Both the position numbers and the translations under genes were made by a program. Of a stretch of 64,000 bases of DNA, positions 59,566 through 64,000 are shown one piece after another. The stretch is taken from the NCBI GenBank assembly GCA_026874595.1, contig CM049314.1, positions 34,322,229-34,386,228 of the forward strand, read 5' to 3'. The stretch's first letter is position 1; each line of letters opens with the position of its first letter. Under the pieces are notes generated by a model, which did not search any database, was not told the DNA's origin, and was given only the letters and a program-made list of their open reading frames with translations. This stretch comes from Sipunculus nudus. Taxonomy: Eukaryota; Annelida; Sipuncula; Golfingiida; Sipunculidae.

Positions 59566-62500
59566 CATTTATATATAACAATAGTAAATAAAAATAAGGA
59601 TTATAAAATTTAATGATAATTCTTTTCACTTTTGAACCGTAGTGGTAAGAAAATTCGCCCATGTTTTTTTTGTTTCATTTATAATGATGCATTTATTTAA
59701 TCTCAAATAAGTTAGATCATTCATACGGGACTGAAGGGACGCAAAACGTGTAGTGTCAAGGCTGAATCCAATAAATCACATAATTTATGCTTATAAGTAC
59801 GGTACTTTTTTCAGAGGGTTCCTATCAAATAATATTTATTTTAGCGCTACTGGTTGTTGTTTAAGTCTGTTCCCATTTCCCATGTCCCATGCTGCTTTGC
59901 GCGTGGCCTTTGAGTTTGTGTTCATGGGCAAGCTATTTACGCCCCAAACGACCAAGGGTGCCTGCCAAGAGATGAATGCCGTGAATACAGCATTATTTTA
60001 TAATTAACATGATTATCTTACGTCAGTTATCAACTACTATCGAGCGAGTGTTAGAGATATCTTTTCGTCATCAAACGTCAATGTTTGGCGTATTTACGGC
60101 AACAAGGTCAGGGGTCAGAGCTGACAGTCATGAGCCATTTTAAACGTCGCTATAATGCGATCACTTTTGCGCAGTTTGTTAAAAGTATTAAAGAAAAAAC
60201 CCATTTACATTTGTCCTGATGAATGAAACAAACACCAAATACAGTATGTTACATATATTCCTTTATTTTATTCATCAGTCACTTACCTTACTGGATATGA
60301 CTGGTCTCTTTCGACACCATGTCCGCCAGTTTGGACATGATTCAGTGAGATAAAAAACTTTTCAAGCAGTTGAAAATAAGAGGAAATTTAGAAATTAATA
60401 ACCTTGAATGTTATTGGAGGTCGTATAAATAGAGGGATCAAACAATTGGATGAAATACGGTAACTTAAAAAAAAATACACAATACTGACATCATTTCTGG
60501 CATGTGCATAGCGAATGTATAGAAAAATATGTATATTATATATGATCACAGTCAGATCAGTGGTTTTGATATTAGGCAGTCTTAAAGTGTAACAATGGGC
60601 TTTTAATGGAAAAATGAAGTTTTTCATTTATATCTCAAAGGAATTAAATCCTAGTGACCAAATTCTTGGCATGATAGAGGATTTTGGAGACATCTAACTG
60701 TATGCAAAATTTAAGGAACTTAGAGCTGAAGCTCGGGAGCTGAGCTCTAGCAAACTGCATAACACTAGCTTGATGTAAACAATATGTGACGTGGTGCTTG
60801 AAAACTTGAATAAAATCTACAGTTTTTGATCAACTGGTTTCAAATTTTTGGTGTTAACAGTTGAAATGTTAACAAAAACATGCTTCGAAAATTAAATCCA
60901 CAGCAGTTACAGGAAAAAAATTTGCCATGGTCAAAGTTGGGCAAAATTTAAGGTACCAATTTTTTATTTTTGCTAATATTTTAAAAAATTTAAAAGATTT
61001 TGATCTAATTTTTGGTATACATTTTAATTTTGATTAATAAAAGTAATATTACTGGAAAAAAGTGCTTAGCTTTAACAAGTTTTGTTTTAAGTGGTCAAAT
61101 TTCTTTCCTGGTTATTTACAAAATGCATTATGTTTGGGCCCATAACTTTTTCAAATTATATAATACAGACCTAATTTCTTGCATGTACATAGGAACTATA
61201 TAGAGGATTATTAATGGTTAATATGAGGAAAAACAGATGAGTGGTTTTGAAGTCCTGAAGTGTGAAAATAGGTTTTTAATAAAAAATTGAGGTTTTTCCT
61301 AAATTTCTCAAAGGAACGAAGTCGCAAAGACCCAGTTTTCAGCTTGGTAGGAGATCTTGGGGACATCAAACATTATTCCGAATATTGGATTCCTAGGTCT
61401 TGCAGTTTCAAAACGTGCCACATCTACAGACGGACGGACGACGGACAAAGGACCACGACTATAGCTCAGATGATTTATAGTCAGCTGAGCTAAATATGGG
61501 CCAAGTATCATAAGAAGAGAAACTGCCCAACGCAGGTGTCATAGATTTTTTTTGTAGAGCAATCAAGCACGTCACCAGATTACCACGTGACACTTGGGCA
61601 ATAATAGCATTTCAAGCCTTGGTTTAAATTGATGAGGGCAGTGCCTGAGAATTAATTTTTTTGGCATAAGCTAAATATCTTGAGGAAAAAGGTAGTTGTT
61701 TGTATCTGAAGATTTTAACCTCATAAAAAGGGCTATGGTAGTAAAATCTCCCATCATTGAAACATGTTTTTTTTTTACATGTGGAGGTATTTGTCCTGAT
61801 CCGGGTATATCCTACATGGTATGCAAACTTTAAATATAAACATGAACTAAACACCCTTTAGGATATACCTGGAACAGAAAAATAACCATCCCAAGTCTCA
61901 AGCTTGAAACACTAGGGGAAGTGTAAGAGTCTATAATTTGTATAGCACAAAGGCGCCCCCTAGTAGCAGTGGTAGCAGATGTAAATCAAGCAGCCATGTT
62001 TGAACAGACGACAGGCTGTTTCTGAGTACTCAGGTGGATAAAGACCCACATATACAAAAATAAACACATTTGAGCCAACTAATTATTATGTAAACCATTT
62101 GTGGATATACCAATCAAACAGACTAAATGCATTTTTTATGCTGACGTCATCCGAATAAAAGGTGACAAGATGTCAGTTTAAAAGTTAGTTCTAACTTTTT
62201 GTTTCGATATTGGAGTTCTGCTGGTATGGTATATATACCACTACCACAACCCCTGTATTGAGGGCCTGCCAGCCTGTCAAAACACTTGTGTTTTGGGTAG
62301 ATGTGATGAAACACCCTTTTTAATTCGAATCTGGAGCAAATATGTAATATCAATCGATACATAATCATACCCAAAACACTTGTGTTTTGTTTTGGGTGTT
62401 TGAGGGGACTGCTATGGGTCCGCCTAAACACTAAAAACACTGGTGTTTTGGGTATGTGTAACAAAACACTACGAAACACCCTTTTAAATTCGAATTTGAA

Positions 62501-63275
62501 GCAAAACACTGGCATAGGTTAATAAATTATCATCTTTTGCATGTGTAATTGCAGAATTGTGCCACTACTCTGTAAAATAAAAAAAAAAGAAATAGTGTTT
62601 TGTACAACTGACAGGTGCTCTGCTTGTTTGCGACTTGCGCCACTAGGGGGCAGCGTCATAGCTGGCATAAACGGCTGCCGAGTCAGCTGTTGAACCGACC
62701 ACGGCACGAAACACTCGTTTTTATCTTTATTTCATAAATTTATAACACAAAATTGCAGAGATATATTCATCAGATGATTATTTATCGATTGGTGTTACGT
62801 TTTGGGTTCAGATTTGAAGTTAAGTGGGTGTTTCGTGGTGTTTCGTCACAGATACCCAAAACACCGGTGTTTTGGGTGTTTAGGAGGACCGGACTGCTAT
62901 TGCCAGGATAGATGGGGTTGCTCTCAATGTTTAATGTATTAAAGGAGTATAACTATAGACCAGTACCTATGTACTTTGTAAAAGTCATGTCGATGTACCT
63001 GACCATCTCATTAGTACCTATACCAAGGTGCAAGGTACCTGGCTAAATATTTATAATATTTAAAGGCAACCGATGGTTGATCGTGGGCGATAATAAGGGC
63101 AGTTTAGGGCCAGAATTCCATGCAGTTCACAGTTTGAGATGTGAAGAGCAAACACAGATACGAAAACCTAACACGTGAAACAAACTTAATGTAAGCCACT
63201 CACCTTGAAGTGTTGGTCACGGTAGGCGCTCAGACCTGCTGACCCGGCGCTTCTCTTTCTGCTAACAAACGACAT
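49425..63275 (-). CDS. NCBP2: Nuclear cap-binding protein subunit 2 (CBP20)
   Basis: Coding exons 63275-63204, 55251-55070, 53692-53554 and 49523-49425 (phases 0, 2, 0) give 492 nt, 163 aa; the human protein has 156. CBP20 binds the m7G cap with NCBP1 and promotes splicing, export and RNA processing. A single RRM is visible: RNP2 LYVGNL (40-45) and RNP1 CGFCFVEY (79-86). Cap-contact residues are present by alignment (Y18, Y41, F81, R110, D112), and so is the C-terminal [17 protein letters not shown]. The residue matching human W115 is Tyr113. The N-terminus is shorter than human before the YRDQHF block, and the C-terminus is about ten residues longer. The exon 2 donor used is GTAGA|GTATCC, chosen because only it joins exon 3 in frame as VEYY. 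Confidence 0.97.
49786..51020. repeat. 278-bp higher-order tandem repeat with GGTGGCGCCACC cores
   Basis: GATGTCTGCAG starts at 49908, 50186, 50464 and 50742, an exact 278-base period. Each unit has two palindromic cores (49935, 50084, 50213, 50362, 50491, 50640, 50769, 50916), alternating 149 and 129 bases except the last gap of 147. The half-units share a CTGCAAAATTT or ATGCAAAATTT block, AGTCAAAC and GAGATATGAG, so each unit is an old dimer. 278 is not a multiple of 3, so the short open frames in it do not persist. In NCBP2 intron 3. Confidence 0.93.
51021..53553 (-). other. Remainder of NCBP2 intron 3
   Basis: A diverged GGTGGCGCCACC copy lies at 51556 and a GACGG/GACGA-rich block at about 51950-51990, like that at 61425-61450. 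No other gene or element was resolved. Confidence 0.5.
53693..55069 (-). other. NCBP2 intron 2
   Basis: Contains a short GGATCCA-type MITE at about 54772-54934. The 81-codon open frame at 54182-54427 (+) has no recognisable domain or splice support. Confidence 0.6.
54772..54934. mobile_element. GGATCCACCCCTG-type MITE fragment
   Basis: The right end CCTAAATCCTGGATCCACCC matches the family at 11510. The left end is eroded. The direct repeat CTGTCAAGT (54764-54772 and 54931-54939) brackets it, overlapping the expected 5-bp target. Confidence 0.6.
55272..56312. mobile_element. 1041-bp TA-target element beside NCBP2 exon 2
   Basis: CAGTCAAGCCCACTT and the opposite end (CAGTCAAGCCCGCTTATT inward) are flanked by TA (55270-55271 and 56313-56314). 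CAGTCAAGCCC plus TA fits a Tc1/mariner/pogo-type element. No transposase was seen. A truncated relative lies at 42987-43740. Its edge is only about 20 bases from the exon 2 acceptor. Confidence 0.88.
56391..56520. mobile_element. Fragment of the GGCCAAAAAAA MITE
   Basis: GGCCAAAAAAAATAAGTAAT, TTTCTCAGGCACTTT and a diverged interior match copy 4. A second TTCTCAGGCACTGG follows at about 56507. A small end fragment (GTGCCTGAGAATTAATTTTT) lies at 61634-61665. Confidence 0.65.
58307..60460. mobile_element. 2154-bp TA-target element, CCGTATTTCATC ends
   Basis: The left end CCGTATTTCATCTAATCGTT and the right end (CCGTATTTCATCCAATTGTT inward) lie between TA dinucleotides (58305-58306 and 60461-60462). 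Copy B shows the undisturbed target. No transposase was recognised in either strand. A (TC)n run at about 59530-59562 lies inside. The superfamily is undetermined. Confidence 0.88.
59530..59562. repeat. (TC)n microsatellite
   Basis: About 16 TC dinucleotides, inside the 58307-60460 element. Confidence 0.95.
60765..61365. repeat. Interspersed repeat copy B (uninterrupted)
   Basis: Matches copy A across the insertion point; GGGCCCATAACTT is continuous at about 61137-61149. It ends near a GACGG/GACGA-rich block (61425-61450). Confidence 0.8.
61952..61966 (-). promoter_or_regulatory. CTCF-type core motif (minus strand)
   Basis: Read on the minus strand this is CTACTAGGGGGCGCC, one change from the common CTCF core CCACTAGGGGGCGC. 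It sits about 1.3 kb from the NCBP2 start. Binding is inferred from the motif only. Confidence 0.4.
62416..62891. mobile_element. 476-bp MULE-like element with about 85-bp inverted ends
   Basis: 62416-62501 and 62808-62891 are inverted copies with block identity over about 85 bases (shared CCTAAACAC, GGTGTTTTGGGTAT, GAAACACCC, AAATTCGAATTTGAA or its variant). The direct repeat GACTGCTAT (62407-62415 and 62892-62900) is a 9-bp target duplication. Long ends plus a 9-bp duplication match Mutator-like elements. A related end-type block at about 62265-62400 lies just outside. No transposase was seen. Confidence 0.82.
62640..62654 (+). promoter_or_regulatory. CTCF-type core motif inside the MULE-like element
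   Basis: CCACTAGGGGGCAGC matches the CTCF core consensus CCASYAGRKGGCAG throughout. It is near the centre of the 62416-62891 element and divergent to the motif at 61952. Confidence 0.5.
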
Positions 63276-63420
63276 CTTCGACTTCTTGTTGTGGCTTTCC
63301 TTGGTGTCGCGTGATGCCGTGTTTTTAGAGTGAAGTTTATACGCGCATGCGTTGTTAAGTTATGGCGTGCCCGCCACAAGAACGTGCTAAGTTCTCATAC
63401 CAATAATTGTAATATAAAAT
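63276..63420 (-). promoter_or_regulatory. NCBP2: NCBP2 promoter region
   Basis: Immediately upstream of the NCBP2 ATG. CGCGCATGCG at 63342-63351 is close to the NRF1 consensus. No TATA box was seen at a sensible distance, which fits a housekeeping promoter. The start site is unknown. Confidence 0.45.
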
Positions 63421-64000
63421 CATCTTTATTATAAACGGGATTTTGGATGGTCATTATCTTCTTTTTAAATTAATATCCAGAGAGAGAGAGAGCGCGAGAG
63501 CGGTGAATGGCCGGGTGGGGGGGGGGGGGGGAGGAGTATATTTGTGGACCTTAATACTTGGTACACATTCAAACTTCAACATATTTGGCAAAATATTATA
63601 TATAAGCAGCCAGCGTTATCTCCTAAAAAAAATCACAGGCTGTTATTCGGAACAGATATTTTTTTAACAACTATGCCTTCCGAATTGCATTTTCATATAT
63701 ACTGGTAGGCCTACATGCCTTAATTTGTACTATAAAAATGAGTAAACACATACATCAGCAGCTTTTCGTTGTAGGAGCAGGCCACTTTCACTCATTAGGT
63801 CATTTTACGTTTGAAGTTAGAGAGTTTCAGCGCTATATTGTTTTTCAAACAGTTTTCTTCGAATATTTGCGCTAATCAAATTTTATGAAAACTGTCCCGT
63901 TATTGTTATAAATGAAAACATAAATGGGGTTTCTTTTACATATATTGGCCCATATAGGAAGTACACCGACAGCTAGCCTCCGTAGTCAAATTGACCATGC
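63421..64000. other. Upstream flank of NCBP2
   Basis: A GA-rich run at about 63478-63500 and a G14 tract at about 63518-63531. No gene was seen to the window edge. Confidence 0.5.

Larger units (their letters stand above)
57932..60765. repeat. Interspersed repeat copy A, split by a transposon
   Basis: Bases 57932-58306 followed by 60463 to about 60690 match copy B (about 60765-61365) colinearly: GATGTAAACAA, GAAAACTTGAATAAAA, CATTATGTTTGGGCCCATA, then GGCATGTGCATAG and TCAGTGGTTTTGA. The element at 58307-60460 separates the halves. In NCBP2 intron 1. Confidence 0.85.

Noticed and set aside
59025-60007. Open frames inside the 2154-bp element as a possible transposase
   Set aside because: They are short and unconnected, and show no DDE, helix-turn-helix or zinc motif.
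62147-62515. 122-codon minus-strand open frame
   Set aside because: It runs across the inverted-repeat ends of the MULE-like element, and its apparent repeats reflect those ends.

Overview
This is nuclear DNA of a bilaterian animal, most likely a mollusc and probably a bivalve. It is AT-rich and intron-rich, with single-copy housekeeping-type genes whose small exons sit in introns full of short inverted-repeat transposons. The taxon is inferred from gene divergence and repeat style, not from a diagnostic marker. There are no bacterial operons, CRISPR arrays or rRNA genes.

Four protein genes can be assembled with phase-consistent splice sites. (1) Plus strand, CDS 5056-8397: a short membrane-anchored protein with two RING-H2-type zinc modules, probably driven by a TATA promoter near 2170 through a non-coding first exon. 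(2) Minus strand, CDS 20126-15497: the rhomboid protease RHBDD1 (RHBDL4), with catalytic Ser/His, a UIM and a C-terminal p97/VCP-binding motif. (3) Plus strand, CDS 25779-46101: ANKRD42, in 13 coding exons. (4) Minus strand, CDS 63275-49425: NCBP2 (CBP20), the cap-binding subunit, in 4 coding exons. RHBDD1 and ANKRD42 are head to head across about 0.7 kb, so they probably share a promoter region. The ANKRD42 and NCBP2 3' ends converge across about 3.3 kb.

The remaining sequence is introns and intergenic DNA with many mobile-element copies. These include a Tigger/pogo-like relic with a decayed transposase tail, TA-target elements, a PIF/Harbinger-like MITE family in both orientations, elements with 5-bp target duplications, a MULE-like element, tRNA-derived SINEs, foldback elements, and a 278-bp higher-order tandem repeat built around the palindrome GGTGGCGCCACC. 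Two insertions can be proved inside the window, because a second copy of the target preserves the empty site. One TA-element abuts the acceptor of NCBP2 exon 2 and appears to supply its branch point. A perfect CTCF-type core lies inside the MULE-like element.

The genes do not form one pathway. RHBDD1 and the RING protein would both act in membrane-protein ubiquitin biology, but their proximity may be chance. I did not find a clear new multi-gene system. The most novel items are the tandem-RING membrane protein and the transposon-derived regulatory or splicing signals.
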